A DNA stretch of 64,000 nucleotides, taken from NCBI GenBank assembly GCA_017396555.1, contig JAFQLS010000002.1, positions 1 through 64,000 of the forward strand. The letters run 5' to 3'. The stretch's first letter is position 1, and the number at the start of each line of letters is the position of its first letter. The position numbers and the translations under genes are program-made. Shown here piece by piece: positions 54,646-63,943 of this stretch. A model generated the notes under the pieces. That model searched no databases. It was not told the origin of the DNA and was given only the letters and a program-made list of their open reading frames with translations. Source of the stretch: Lachnospiraceae bacterium. GTDB lineage: Bacteria; Bacillota; Clostridia; Lachnospirales; Lachnospiraceae.

Positions 54646-56055
54646 TTAATCCAATTTAGTTAAATCAACAGTGATAGCCGGACGAATACCAAAACCCTCT
54701 GCTCCAACATAAAAGCTTCCGTCAATAGGTTCTGACGCCGAATCAATACTTACCATATAACATTTAGAAGGACTATCATTAACCGGTGTTCTAAGTCTCC
54801 ATAATAAAGTATCTGTTTCATATCCCTCCTGCATCATTTCGGTATATGTAAGTGTTTCATCCTTATCAATAGCATCCTTAGTCGGCTTAGCATAAATCTG
54901 AAGTCCGGCTTCCTTTAACCAATCAACCTCGTCTACTGATAGCAAAAACACCTTATCATTAGTTTCTACTATCTCTTTATCAGACAGCATATTTCCTTCA
55001 GTCGAAATTGTTTTTTCGATAATTGCATTTCTTTCTTCTTCTGTAAAATTATATAAAAATCCAGGTTCTACATCATATCCATTGGAATTATCTGCAAATC
55101 TCTTTGATTCAGGTACAAAATCTGTATATTCTACGATTTTATCAGAAGAGTTTAACCATTTTCTAATGGTTGATGTTTCCCAACTATTTTCTCCAAATGC
55201 ATATGCCTGTACTTCCATATCTGTATTGGCAAGTGCATCACTAAACACCTGATTTTCACCGTTATACAAACCCCATTTTTCTTTAGAAGGATTAAAGCCC
55301 TTCATAGTCAAAATATCTTTGGATAATAATACAGCCTCTTTTCCATCTTCTGATATTTTAATAACATACCAAACAATATCCGCATTATTATATCTTCCAA
55401 ATACCACTTCTTCTCCCAGCTTGGCATTTTTAATTGTCTGAGAATTTATAGATGCTTCCATATTATCTTCACTTGATGAATCCTCATTATGTTCTATCAT
55501 AGTACTTTCAATATTATGCTTATTACCACTTTTAACAATAAAACTGCCAACTATTATTGCAATAGAAACAACAAGGGCAGACACACCGATAACCATAGGA
55601 AGTATCGACTTAAAAACTTTCTTTTGAGGTTCTGCCACAGGAGTACTTTCCGGCTTATCATCTTTATTATTTTTACCGTCTAATTCATTTATACTTTTAA
55701 CAATTTCAGCAAAGCCCGCCTCCGAAGCATTAATCCATTGGTGAGTCATAAGGAAATATTCCATTGACTTAGATAATTCCACTTCTTCAAGCTTATATAG
55801 AATTATTGGAATAGATTTACTAACCGCTCTCTCAACTTCTCTTAATATATGTGGGGATTCATTTGCTTCCTTTGATAATAGTAATACCATTACATCTGAA
55901 TTATCTATTCCGATTACTATCTCAGATGCATATTCATGTCCCAATCTGATATCTCTTGGGGCAATGAAGCATTTATGCCCTGCATCCTCTATATCTTTAC
56001 ATAATTTCTGAGCAAGCCCTGCGTTAACAGATGAATGTGATATAAATATATTCAA
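54646..56055 (-). CDS. TIR-domain single-pass membrane protein with C-terminal DUF6273-like domain
   Basis: The 469-residue protein starts at TTG 56055 (GAGGTG six bases upstream; a GTG lies 9 bases earlier). A TIR domain (about 1-130) begins NIFISHSSVNAGLAQKL and contains SPHILREVERAV, with Glu near 73 at the position of the NADase glutamate. One membrane helix (about 150-175) precedes an outside DUF6273-like domain (about 210-467) with VVFGRYNNADIVWYVI, WETSTIRKWLN and GFGIRPAITVDL. The domain order suggests an outside sensor linked to a cytoplasmic TIR scaffold or NADase. It sits between glycolytic genes next to a TPR membrane protein. Confidence 0.8.
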   Translation of the reverse strand: MNIFISHSSVNAGLAQKLCKDIEDAGHKCFIAPRDIRLGHEYASEIVIGIDNSDVMVLLLSKEANESPHILREVERAVSKSIPIILYKLEEVELSKSMEYFLMTHQWINASEAGFAEIVKSINELDGKNNKDDKPESTPVAEPQKKVFKSILPMVIGVSALVVSIAIIVGSFIVKSGNKHNIESTMIEHNEDSSSEDNMEASINSQTIKNAKLGEEVVFGRYNNADIVWYVIKISEDGKEAVLLSKDILTMKGFNPSKEKWGLYNGENQVFSDALANTDMEVQAYAFGENSWETSTIRKWLNSSDKIVEYTDFVPESKRFADNSNGYDVEPGFLYNFTEEERNAIIEKTISTEGNMLSDKEIVETNDKVFLLSVDEVDWLKEAGLQIYAKPTKDAIDKDETLTYTEMMQEGYETDTLLWRLRTPVNDSPSKCYMVSIDSASEPIDGSFYVGAEGFGIRPAITVDLTKLD

Positions 56056-56092
56056 AACTAACACCTCTTTATCTTTTCTAATTACAGATTAC

Positions 56093-57004
56093 TTAGACTA
56101 TCACCGAACTGATCAAACCAATTATTATTACTAAAAATACTATAGCATAAATGATTTTTATTATTTTTCTTGATTTTGGTATCGGAATATTAGACATATC
56201 TGTATCTAAAGTTATTTGTTCCGGTATATACTCATTACTATTTTCTATCGCTTCTAAATACCTTTTCGATAGTTCTGAATAACGAAAAGCCGGCGCGGTA
56301 GCTATTACATCATTAAACAATTCAGTAGCTTTATCAAAATCACCACATTTATAACAACAAATAGCATATGTAAATTTTACAGAAACATCATTTAATTTTA
56401 TTTTGTTTTGATTTTTCTTTTGCCCTAAATAAATTTTTTCGTAAAGTTCTTTTGCAGCTGAGAACTCACCCAATAAGTAAAATTCAACAAACTTAAAATA
56501 AATAAACTTCTCTTTTATCTTGTTTCCATTCTTATTGGTTGCTACATAGTTTTTAAACATTTCATTTACTTTGCCAAGATTTTCAAAATCGCCCATTTCA
56601 AAGTAACAACGAGCAAGCATAAGTAAATAAAAATGCTTATATTTCTCATACTTTTTATTTTCAAGTTTTATATTACAAATATTAATTGCTTTATTATAAT
56701 CGCCCGAATAATATGCGATATATAGATGTTCAAGCAGATTATTTGAAACAAATTTTCCTGTTTCTATTAAATCAATATATTTAGGAAGATTCATTTCTGT
56801 TGTTAAAATAGAATTAAAGAATTTATTATAAAGAATCATTCCGAATATTTTAATGGATAAAACTGCCACAAGTAGTGATAAATAATACACAAAATAGTTA
56901 TCAGTTAAATACAACAGTAGTATTGTGATTATTACAAATACAACACCCACACCTATCAAACTAAGTCTGTATTTATTTATTATTGATTTTGCATTGTAGT
57001 TCAC
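56093..57004 (-). CDS. membrane protein with TPR-like repeats
   Basis: The 303-residue protein has two N-terminal membrane helices (about 13-58), a helical cytoplasmic region with TPR-like pairs (LEHLYIAYYSGDYNKAINIC, LLMLARCYFEMGDFENLGKV, FTYAICCYKCGDFDKATELF; about 95-260) and a C-terminal membrane helix (about 280-302). It lies 37 bases upstream of the TIR gene on the same strand and probably shares its transcript. A partner or scaffold role for the TIR protein is inference. Confidence 0.7.
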   Translation of the reverse strand: MNYNAKSIINKYRLSLIGVGVVFVIITILLLYLTDNYFVYYLSLLVAVLSIKIFGMILYNKFFNSILTTEMNLPKYIDLIETGKFVSNNLLEHLYIAYYSGDYNKAINICNIKLENKKYEKYKHFYLLMLARCYFEMGDFENLGKVNEMFKNYVATNKNGNKIKEKFIYFKFVEFYLLGEFSAAKELYEKIYLGQKKNQNKIKLNDVSVKFTYAICCYKCGDFDKATELFNDVIATAPAFRYSELSKRYLEAIENSNEYIPEQITLDTDMSNIPIPKSRKIIKIIYAIVFLVIIIGLISSVIV

Positions 57005-57090
57005 TATAACACCTCACTTCATAGGTATTATATATTATAAGCTAAATAAAAGCAATATTGGGTCTGATAAAGGGTTTGGGCAAATACAGC

Positions 57091-57141
57091 AAAAAAGGAG
57101 CTGACACTCCAAGAAAATTCTTCTTCAAAGTGACAGTCTCC
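57091..57141 (-). terminator. intrinsic terminator of tpi
   Basis: On the minus strand GGAG-A-CTGTCACT pairs imperfectly with AGTGTCAG-C-TCC, followed by TTTTTTG. It lies 23 bases after the tpi stop and separates tpi from the TPR/TIR pair. Confidence 0.7.
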
Positions 57142-57164
57142 TCTTATGAAATAATTTGACTATA

Positions 57165-57914
57165 TTATTTATAATTTACAATCTGACCAAAATCAGCCTT
57201 AAGTGATGCTCCACCAACTAATCCGCCATCGATATTCTCTTTAGCGAATAATTCAGCTGCATTGTTAGCACCTACAGAACCACCATACTGGATTCTGATT
57301 GCTGCTGCTGTAGCATCATCATAGATTTCAGCGATACATTCACGAATTGCTGCACATACTTCTTCTGCCTGTTCAGAAGTAGCTGTCTTACCTGTTCCAA
57401 TTGCCCAGATTGGCTCGTAAGCAATAACTGCTTCCTTAGCCTGATCTGCTGTAACATTTAAGAAAGCAATCTTAATCTGCTGACGAATCCAGTCAATTGT
57501 AATTCCCTGTTCTCTCTGTGTTAAAGATTCACCACAGCAGATGATAGGTGTAATTCCGTGTTCGAAAGCCTTTAATACCTTCTTATTAACTGTTTCATCT
57601 GTTTCAGCGAAGTATTCTCTTCTTTCTGAATGCCCGATAATTACATATTTAACTCCAACATCTGTTAACATATTTGGAGCGATTTCTCCTGTATAAGCAC
57701 CACTTTCTTCATAGTACATATTCTCTGCACCGATAGAAATGTTGCTTCCCTTAGCAGCTTCCATAGCTGGAATGATAGAAATAGCTGGTACACAGAATAC
57801 AACATCTACTTCTTCATTAGCAACTAATGGCTTTAATTCATTGATTAATGCAACTGCTTCACTTGGAGTCTTATTCATTTTCCAGTTTCCTGCAATAATT
57901 TTCTTTCTTGCCAT
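57165..57914 (-). CDS. tpiA: triosephosphate isomerase
   Basis: Interconverts glyceraldehyde-3-phosphate and dihydroxyacetone phosphate. Of 249 residues, the barrel shows the catalytic Lys in AGNWKMNK, catalytic His in [13 protein letters not shown], catalytic Glu in [11 protein letters not shown] and the phosphate loops IQYGGSVG and GLVGGASL. The ATG follows AAGGAGAAACAATC. The third gene of a gap-pgk-tpi cluster, with its own terminator. Confidence 0.97.
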   Translation of the reverse strand: MARKKIIAGNWKMNKTPSEAVALINELKPLVANEEVDVVFCVPAISIIPAMEAAKGSNISIGAENMYYEESGAYTGEIAPNMLTDVGVKYVIIGHSERREYFAETDETVNKKVLKAFEHGITPIICCGESLTQREQGITIDWIRQQIKIAFLNVTADQAKEAVIAYEPIWAIGTGKTATSEQAEEVCAAIRECIAEIYDDATAAAIRIQYGGSVGANNAAELFAKENIDGGLVGGASLKADFGQIVNYK

Positions 57915-57959
57915 GATTGTTTCTCCTTACTATTCTATAATATTGTACTCGCACTTTGT

Positions 57960-57997
57960 CTGATAGAAAATGTATGTTTACAAACATTTTCTATCAG
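57960..57997. repeat. 14-bp perfect hairpin upstream of tpi
   Basis: CTGATAGAAAATGT (57960-57973) is perfectly complementary to ACATTTTCTATCAG (57984-57997) across 10 bases. No T-run follows on either strand, so it is not a standard terminator. It is part of a cluster with a GC-rich spacer (CACGCGGACTGTCGCCCGC) and the longer hairpin at 58018-58077. Confidence 0.8.
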
Positions 57998-58017
57998 CAC
58001 GCGGACTGTCGCCCGCT

Positions 58018-58077
58018 AACACACCACAAAAATGAATGGAATTATGCAAGCATATTCCATTCTTTTTGTGGTGTGTT
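58018..58077. repeat. 24-bp near-perfect hairpin between pgk and tpi
   Basis: AACACACCACAAAAA plus GAATGGAAT (58018-58042, one bulged T) pairs with ATTCCATTC plus TTTTTGTGGTGTGTT (58054-58077) around an 11-base loop. Long perfect arms and no clear T-run point to an RNase III-type processing site, a repeat element or an unusual terminator of pgk. Confidence 0.8.
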
Positions 58078-58159
58078 GAAGTGCTCGTAGTTTTCGCGTT
58101 TATCGTTTGCTGCAGGCAACCAAGGTGTTGCTGCAACACTTTCAAGTATCTAACTACTT

Positions 58160-59356
58160 CTACTTATCGTTTGCTGCAGCAACACCTGGTAATTCCTTAC
58201 CTTCAAGGAATTCAAGAGAAGCTCCACCACCTGTTGAAATGTGTGTCATCTTGTCACCAAATCCAAGGTTGTTAACTGCTGCTGCTGAGTCACCACCACC
58301 GATGATTGTTGTTGCATCGATTGCTGCTAATGCTTCAGCTACTGCAATTGTACCACCTGCGAAGTTAGGCATTTCGAAACATCCCATTGGTCCATTCCAT
58401 ACTACTGTCTTAGCACTCTTAATTGCATCAGCGAATAATTCTCTTGACTTTGGTCCGATATCAAGACCTTCCATATCTGCTGGAATCTCTCCACGTCCTA
58501 CAACCTTGAAGTTAGCATCGTTAGAGAAGTCATCAGCTACAACTGTATCTACAGGAATTAATAACTTAACGCCCTTAGCTTCAGCTTTCTTTTCCATTTC
58601 AAGTGCATATTCCTTGTAATCCTCTTCAAGAAGTGACTTACCAACTTCTTCACCGTGAGCTGCCATAAATGTATATGCCATACCACCACCGATGATAAGA
58701 GTATCAACCTTATCAAGAAGATTTTCGATTACTGGAATCTTAGAAGAAACCTTAGCGCCGCCAAGAATAGCTACAAATGGTCTCTCAGGATTATTTACTG
58801 CATTTCCAAGGAAATCAATTTCCTTCTGCATTAAATAACCAACTACTGCTGTATCTACAAATTCTGTTACACCTACATTTGAGCAGTGTGCTCTATGAGC
58901 TGTACCAAAAGCATCATTTACAAATACATCACAAAGGCTAGCAAGCTCCTTGCTGAAAGCTTCACCATTCTTTGTCTCTTCTGCACGGTAACGTGTATTT
59001 TCAAGAAGGATTACATCTCCATCGTTCATAGCTGCTACAGCTGCTTTAGCATTTTCACCAACTACTGTATCATCTGCTGCAAACTTAACTTCCTGTCCTA
59101 ATAATTCTGATAATCTCTTAGCAACTGGAGCTAAAGATAATTCAGGCTTAGCTTCTCCCTTTGGTTTACCAAGATGTGAACAAAGGATAAGCTTTCCTCC
59201 ATCTGCGATTAACTTCTTAAGTGTTGGAAGTGCAGCAACAAGACGATTTTCGTCTGTAATATTTCTTTCTGCATCAAGTGGAACGTTGAAATCACAACGA
59301 ACTAATACTCTCTGTCCTTTTACATTGATATCATCTACTGATTTTTTGTTAAGCAT
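58160..59356 (-). CDS. pgk: phosphoglycerate kinase
   Basis: Makes ATP from 1,3-bisphosphoglycerate. The 398-residue protein shows RCDFNVPLD, the substrate His/Arg segment [20 protein letters not shown], the hinge and nucleotide-binding [14 protein letters not shown], and the C-terminal GGGDSAAAV and [19 protein letters not shown] start it at ATG 59356 (AAAGGAG upstream); the in-frame residues before it are not conserved. It lies between a terminator after gap and the hairpin cluster before tpi. Confidence 0.97.
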   Translation of the reverse strand: MLNKKSVDDINVKGQRVLVRCDFNVPLDAERNITDENRLVAALPTLKKLIADGGKLILCSHLGKPKGEAKPELSLAPVAKRLSELLGQEVKFAADDTVVGENAKAAVAAMNDGDVILLENTRYRAEETKNGEAFSKELASLCDVFVNDAFGTAHRAHCSNVGVTEFVDTAVVGYLMQKEIDFLGNAVNNPERPFVAILGGAKVSSKIPVIENLLDKVDTLIIGGGMAYTFMAAHGEEVGKSLLEEDYKEYALEMEKKAEAKGVKLLIPVDTVVADDFSNDANFKVVGRGEIPADMEGLDIGPKSRELFADAIKSAKTVVWNGPMGCFEMPNFAGGTIAVAEALAAIDATTIIGGGDSAAAVNNLGFGDKMTHISTGGGASLEFLEGKELPGVAAANDK

Positions 59357-59391
59357 TGTAATTGCTCCTTTCAAAATAAATATTTTATACT

Positions 59392-59420
59392 AAAAACAGG
59401 TCCGGTCCTAAGACCGGACC
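59392..59420 (-). terminator. terminator/attenuator between gap and pgk
   Basis: GGTCCGGTC (59399-59407) pairs perfectly with GACCGGACC (59412-59420) around CTAA. On the minus strand TGTTTTTAG follows. It lies 31 bases after the gap stop and 36 before the pgk start, and should reduce read-through so that gap is made in excess. Confidence 0.85.
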
Positions 59421-59451
59421 CGCATAGGATCTAAATACTGTATGCTTATAA

Positions 59452-60465
59452 TTAAGCTAATTCAGCAAAATACTTGATTGTTCTAACCATCTGGCTTGTG
59501 TATGAGTTTTCGTTATCATACCAAGAAACAACCTGTACTTCATATAAATCATCAGCAACCTTAGAAACCATTGTCTGTGTTGCATCAAATAATGAACCAT
59601 ATCTGATTCCTACGATATCTGAAGATACGATTTCATCTTCATTATATCCGAATGATTCAGAAGCTGCTGCCTTCATAGCTGCATTGATTCCTTCTTTAGT
59701 TACGTCTGTACCCTTAACAACTGCTGTTAAGATTGTTGTAGAACCTGTTGGAACAGGAACTCTCTGTGCAGAACCGATTAACTTTCCGTTTAACTCTGGA
59801 ATAACTAAGCCGATAGCCTTAGCTGCACCTGTTGAGTTAGGAACGATGTTAACAGCACCAGCACGTGCTCTTCTTAAATCACCTTTTCTATGTGGTCCGT
59901 CAAGAATCATCTGATCACCTGTGTAAGCATGAATTGTTGACATAATACCTGACTGGATTGGTGCGTAATCATTAAGAGCCTTAGCCATAGGAGCTAAGCA
60001 GTTTGTTGTACAAGATGCTGCAGAGATGATTGTGTCATCTGCTGTTAATGTATTTTCATTTACGCTAAATACGATTGTCTTAAGGTCGTTACCAGCTGGA
60101 GCTGAAATAACTACTTTCTTAGCACCTGCATTGATATGAGCCTGTGACTTTTCCTTTGAGCAGTAGAAACCTGTACACTCAAGAACTACGTCTACACCGA
60201 TTTCTCCCCAAGGAAGTTCAGCTGCATTAGCCTTTGCATAAATCTTAATATTCTTTCCATCAACTGTAATTGAATCCTCGCCAGCTTCTACTGTATGTCC
60301 ATCATATCTACCCTGTGATGAGTCATACTTTAATAAATGAGCTAACATTTTAGGATCTGTTAAATCGTTGATTGCTACGATTTCATATCCTTCTGCTCCG
60401 AACATCTGTCTGAATGCAAGACGTCCGATACGTCCAAAACCATTGATTGCTACTTTTACTGCCAT
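59452..60465 (-). CDS. gap: glyceraldehyde-3-phosphate dehydrogenase, type I
   Basis: The NAD-dependent glycolytic enzyme of 337 residues. The Rossmann start [16 protein letters not shown], catalytic Cys in [12 protein letters not shown] (about 150-156), His in the following HAYTGDQ and the C-terminal [17 protein letters not shown] are complete. AGGAGGAATTATAATC precedes the ATG. It is the first gene of the glycolytic cluster; the upstream gene is divergent. Confidence 0.97.
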   Translation of the reverse strand: MAVKVAINGFGRIGRLAFRQMFGAEGYEIVAINDLTDPKMLAHLLKYDSSQGRYDGHTVEAGEDSITVDGKNIKIYAKANAAELPWGEIGVDVVLECTGFYCSKEKSQAHINAGAKKVVISAPAGNDLKTIVFSVNENTLTADDTIISAASCTTNCLAPMAKALNDYAPIQSGIMSTIHAYTGDQMILDGPHRKGDLRRARAGAVNIVPNSTGAAKAIGLVIPELNGKLIGSAQRVPVPTGSTTILTAVVKGTDVTKEGINAAMKAAASESFGYNEDEIVSSDIVGIRYGSLFDATQTMVSKVADDLYEVQVVSWYDNENSYTSQMVRTIKYFAELA

Positions 60466-60598
60466 GATTATAATTCCTCCTAAAAGTTATATATAATGTG
60501 TTGAGTTTGTTAAAAAAAAATCAACCTGCGAATATTTTACCTAATTATGCTAAAAATATCAAGACTTATTTTCAAAATATTACGAAAAGGTTATTTTG

Positions 60599-60627
60599 TT
60601 GCAAAAAAAGCCAAAATCATTTATTAT
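60599..60627 (+). promoter_or_regulatory. promoter of the PHP phosphatase gene
   Basis: TTGCAA (60599-60604) and TATTAT (60622-60627) are separated by 17 bases, with the ATG 32 bases downstream. Confidence 0.55.
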
Positions 60628-60659
60628 ATTTAGTATTATTTACAAAAGGAGGACATTAT

Positions 60660-61466
60660 ATGCTTTCAGATTTTCATTTACATAGTCATTATTCAGCCGA
60701 CAGTGAGACATTACCAGAGGATGTTATCGAAACTGCTATCAAATTAGGTATGAAATGCATTTGTTTTACAGAACATAACGACTTTGAATTTCCAAAAAAT
60801 CACGATAATTTTGACTTTACACTTGATACCAAAGCATATTTTAACGAATTAAATACATTAAAGGAAAAATATAGTAGCCGTATTGATGTAAGAATCGGCT
60901 TAGAAGCAGGGCTAGAAATCTGCTTTGAAGACAGAATTAACAACTTAATTAATAACAATTCCTTTGATTTTGTAATCGGTTCTTCACATTTAATAAATAG
61001 ATTAGACCCTTATTACCCTGAATTTTTTGAAAATCGCACCGAAAAGGAGTGTTTCGAGGAATATTTTATAAACATTCTTGATAATGTAAAGACATTTGAC
61101 AACTTTGATGTATATGGTCATCTTGACTACATAGTAAGATACCCGGATACAAAGGATAAATACTACTCATACTCTGCTTTCGGTGATATTATTGATGAAA
61201 TTCTAAGAACTCTTATATACAAAGGAAAGGGAATAGAAGTAAATTCCGGCGGACTTCGATGCGGACTAACATTTCCTAACCCACATCCTGATATTATTAA
61301 AAGATACAAGGAGCTTGGTGGTGAAATATTAACCATAGGCTCAGATGCACATACAACCGAATATATCGGAAAATATTTTGACAGGATTGAAGACATAATA
61401 AAAGCCTGCGGTTTTGAATACTATACCATATTCAAAAATCGCAAGCCTGAATTTATTAAGCTTTAA
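60660..61466 (+). CDS. PHP-domain histidinol-phosphatase family protein
   Basis: The 268-residue protein starts at ATG 60660 after AAAAGGAGG; a longer in-frame stretch upstream covers the promoter and is not coding. Metal-binding PHP motifs are DFHLHSHYSADSE, CFTEHNDFE, RIGLEAGLE, VIGSSHL, DVYGHLDYIVRY and the final GSDAHTTE. This is the HisJ/HisK pattern, and the protein probably removes phosphate from histidinol phosphate, although many paralogues have other substrates. Its end overlaps the convergent Cache gene by 11 bases. Confidence 0.85.
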   Translation: MLSDFHLHSHYSADSETLPEDVIETAIKLGMKCICFTEHNDFEFPKNHDNFDFTLDTKAYFNELNTLKEKYSSRIDVRIGLEAGLEICFEDRINNLINNNSFDFVIGSSHLINRLDPYYPEFFENRTEKECFEEYFINILDNVKTFDNFDVYGHLDYIVRYPDTKDKYYSYSAFGDIIDEILRTLIYKGKGIEVNSGGLRCGLTFPNPHPDIIKRYKELGGEILTIGSDAHTTEYIGKYFDRIEDIIKACGFEYYTIFKNRKPEFIKL

Positions 61467-62421
61467 TTTGTTTTTTATGTTCATAAATGCTAATAGCAAT
61501 TATACTAATCAAGAAAACAACAACTCCTGAAGTAATGAGAACATTCAAGATACTATTGGCAGAAATTATTTTATTCGCCTGAGGATCAACTGCATTTTCA
61601 GAAACAATCGTCATTAGGCACCAATCGCTGTTTTCAATCTTTGAATAGCAGATAAATCGTTTATGTTTACCGGATTTTACGCTGGTCACACCCGATTTGC
61701 CCTTTTTTATCTTCTCAACCATTTTAGCTATGGTTTTCTCTGATTTTTTACCTGCATTCTTAGTTAAAGACTCAAACATATTAGGAGTTTCATCAGTAGC
61801 CTCTTTTCTAGTTATCATAGAACCATCTCTCTGAATAACAAACGTAGAGCCTTTCTTATTAAATGCACCATTTTCAATCAAATCGTTAAACATTGTAATA
61901 TTATAAGCACATTGAAGTGTTGCAACCACTTCATCATTTTCCCTTATTGGAATCGCAAATCTGATATATTCCCCATCTTTCTCCTGATAGATATCAGACA
62001 TACGTCTTTCACCTTCCATAGCAAGCTTAAAATATTCATCATCAACATAATCAGAATCAACCTTAACATCTCCCACAACCCTTCCGTCGGGATATGCTAC
62101 AAAAGAATAACTGCTCTGTTCATTTGTTCCCAAAACTCTTACCAGATTATTTACAGTTTCCTCATTTTCAAGTCCAACACTTTCAATACAATCTCCAATA
62201 GTCTCCAGAACGCTAAATTTTTCTTCAATCTTAAGCTGAATCTTACTATTGTTTTCCTGCATAAGATCCTCTAAATATGTATCAACATAATTTTCTTTTA
62301 TATTAAATATTTTCGTCCTATAATTTATAATACAAAGCATTGTATAAACAACAAGTATTACAAACAATACAATTCTAAGAGTATTGAATGTTTTTAATTT
62401 TTCAATGTATTTTTTCATCAT
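61456..62421 (-). CDS. Cache-domain membrane sensor without an output domain
   Basis: The 321-residue protein has a membrane helix (about 15-33), an extracellular Cache-like domain (about 40-270; ..SYSFVAYPDGRVVGDVKVDSDYVDDEYFKLA, given by its landmarks SSYSFVAYPDG, RMSDIYQEKDG and FVIQRDGSMI) and a second helix (about 285-308) followed by a tail of only a dozen residues. Cache domains sense small molecules for kinases, cyclases or chemoreceptors, but no such output is present. It lies 14 bases after the GGDEF-EAL gene and may be its separate sensor subunit. Confidence 0.75.
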   Translation of the reverse strand: MMKKYIEKLKTFNTLRIVLFVILVVYTMLCIINYRTKIFNIKENYVDTYLEDLMQENNSKIQLKIEEKFSVLETIGDCIESVGLENEETVNNLVRVLGTNEQSSYSFVAYPDGRVVGDVKVDSDYVDDEYFKLAMEGERRMSDIYQEKDGEYIRFAIPIRENDEVVATLQCAYNITMFNDLIENGAFNKKGSTFVIQRDGSMITRKEATDETPNMFESLTKNAGKKSEKTIAKMVEKIKKGKSGVTSVKSGKHKRFICYSKIENSDWCLMTIVSENAVDPQANKIISANSILNVLITSGVVVFLISIIAISIYEHKKQIKA

Positions 62422-62435
62422 TAAGTTACCTTTCG

Positions 62436-63866
62436 TTAAGAATAATACTTATGCTCAAAATCATGAACCGGCAAAGGCTTTGAATAGTAATATCCCTGAA
62501 TCTTATCGCATTCCGTTTCAGCTAAAAATTCCAACTGTTCTCTATTCTCAACACCTTCTGTTATAACTGTCATATTAAGTTCCTTTGCCATCTTAATAAT
62601 ATTCTTAATAACAATTCGTCCTCTATCATCAACTGAAGTACCCTGAATAAAGTCTTTATCAATTTTAAGTACATCAACCGGTAAAATATTCAACATATTG
62701 AGCGACGAATATCCCGAACCAAAATCATCCATTGCAATCTTAAATCCTAATTGATGTAATTTATCAATAATATCTATAACATTTTCCTTATCTTCCACGA
62801 ATGTACTTTCTGTTATTTCAAGTTCTATAAGATGTGGCGGAATGTTATAGGCAGTTACGATATCCGCTATCTCATTAACTAAATCACCATTAGTAAAATG
62901 AATAGGAGATACATTTACAGATATCGTAATTGGCTCTTTTTCTTCGTCTATCCATTTTCTTAACAATTTACAAATTTCTTCCCAAATATAAGAATCCAAC
63001 TTAAGAATAAATTTATTTCTCTCAAATAAATCAATAAATTCGCCGGGGCTGACAACCTGATTATTACTAGTAGGATCATTCCATCTTACCAAAGCTTCAG
63101 CCGAAGCAATTTTACCTGTTCTAGTTGAATACTGTGGCTGTAAATAAGGTACAAATTCACCTGCTTCAAGAGCTGCATGCATACTATTTTCAATGCTTTT
63201 CTCTCTAATAAGCTTGTCTCTTATTTTTTTATCAAAAAATGCGTAATAATAAACCGAACTTCCTTTAATTGACTGTTTTGCAAGATTAGCTCTATCAGAC
63301 ATAATATCAATCTGAATCTCATCTTCAATCTTATATATACCAAAATAAGCATTAAGCTTAAATGTTACAGAACAATTCTTAACAGCCTTATTAAATTCGG
63401 TAACTCTCTCAATAAGCTGTTCATCAGATTCATATTCAACAAAAAGACAAAAAACATCCGCATATACTCTTGAAGCAATTTCTCCTGAATTAAGCAATGC
63501 TTTGATATCAGTTGCAATCGCTCTCAAAATTCTATTACCGCCTGATGTTCCATATACGTCATTTACAGTTTTGAATTTATCTATATCAAAATGAATCAAC
63601 GCATATTTCTTGCCTTGATTCTTAGTCAATTTAACCTTTAATTCACTTTTAAAACGTTCCCAGTTGATTAATCCTGTTATCCCGTCAATATCTGTAGCCA
63701 TATGAATATATGCTTTGTATTTTCTATATGAAAACAATATTACAGATGCCGTAAACAGTAATAAAACAATAACTATTCTTAAGATAAAGTACGGATGCTC
63801 AACAAGAAAAAATCCCAAATCCGTCTTTAAATCTGGTAAAACATTTGGAATATTATTACTAGACAT
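62436..63866 (-). CDS. GGDEF-EAL protein, likely c-di-GMP phosphodiesterase
   Basis: The 476-residue protein starts at ATG 63866 (GGAGG nine bases upstream; the earlier in-frame ATG touches the GGAGG). It has one membrane helix (about 28-48). A GGDEF domain (about 65-215) has its signature reduced to SRVYADVF, so cyclase activity is unlikely. The EAL domain (about 225-475) keeps the catalytic residues: AEALVRWND, SVNVSPIHF, EITES, MDDFGSGYSSL, KIDKDF, EGVENREQ and QGYYYSKPL. It should hydrolyse c-di-GMP. It pairs with the PilZ receptor (32061) and with the adjacent Cache protein. Confidence 0.9.
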   Translation of the reverse strand: MSSNNIPNVLPDLKTDLGFFLVEHPYFILRIVIVLLLFTASVILFSYRKYKAYIHMATDIDGITGLINWERFKSELKVKLTKNQGKKYALIHFDIDKFKTVNDVYGTSGGNRILRAIATDIKALLNSGEIASRVYADVFCLFVEYESDEQLIERVTEFNKAVKNCSVTFKLNAYFGIYKIEDEIQIDIMSDRANLAKQSIKGSSVYYYAFFDKKIRDKLIREKSIENSMHAALEAGEFVPYLQPQYSTRTGKIASAEALVRWNDPTSNNQVVSPGEFIDLFERNKFILKLDSYIWEEICKLLRKWIDEEKEPITISVNVSPIHFTNGDLVNEIADIVTAYNIPPHLIELEITESTFVEDKENVIDIIDKLHQLGFKIAMDDFGSGYSSLNMLNILPVDVLKIDKDFIQGTSVDDRGRIVIKNIIKMAKELNMTVITEGVENREQLEFLAETECDKIQGYYYSKPLPVHDFEHKYYS

Positions 63867-63943
63867 ATCTGTCATCCTCCAATGAATACCCCTCTATTTT
63901 AATCACATAACATCTAGTTAATTCTACCACAATTTATATATAT

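Noticed and set aside
60470-60530. gap promoter with TTGATT and TTATAT boxes
   Set aside because: The spacing between candidate boxes is 22 or 11 bases, outside the usual range, so no promoter is called.
60498-60659. 54-codon N-terminal extension of the PHP phosphatase
   Set aside because: It covers the promoter; the ATG at 60660 has a strong AAAAGGAGG site and begins right at the first PHP motif.
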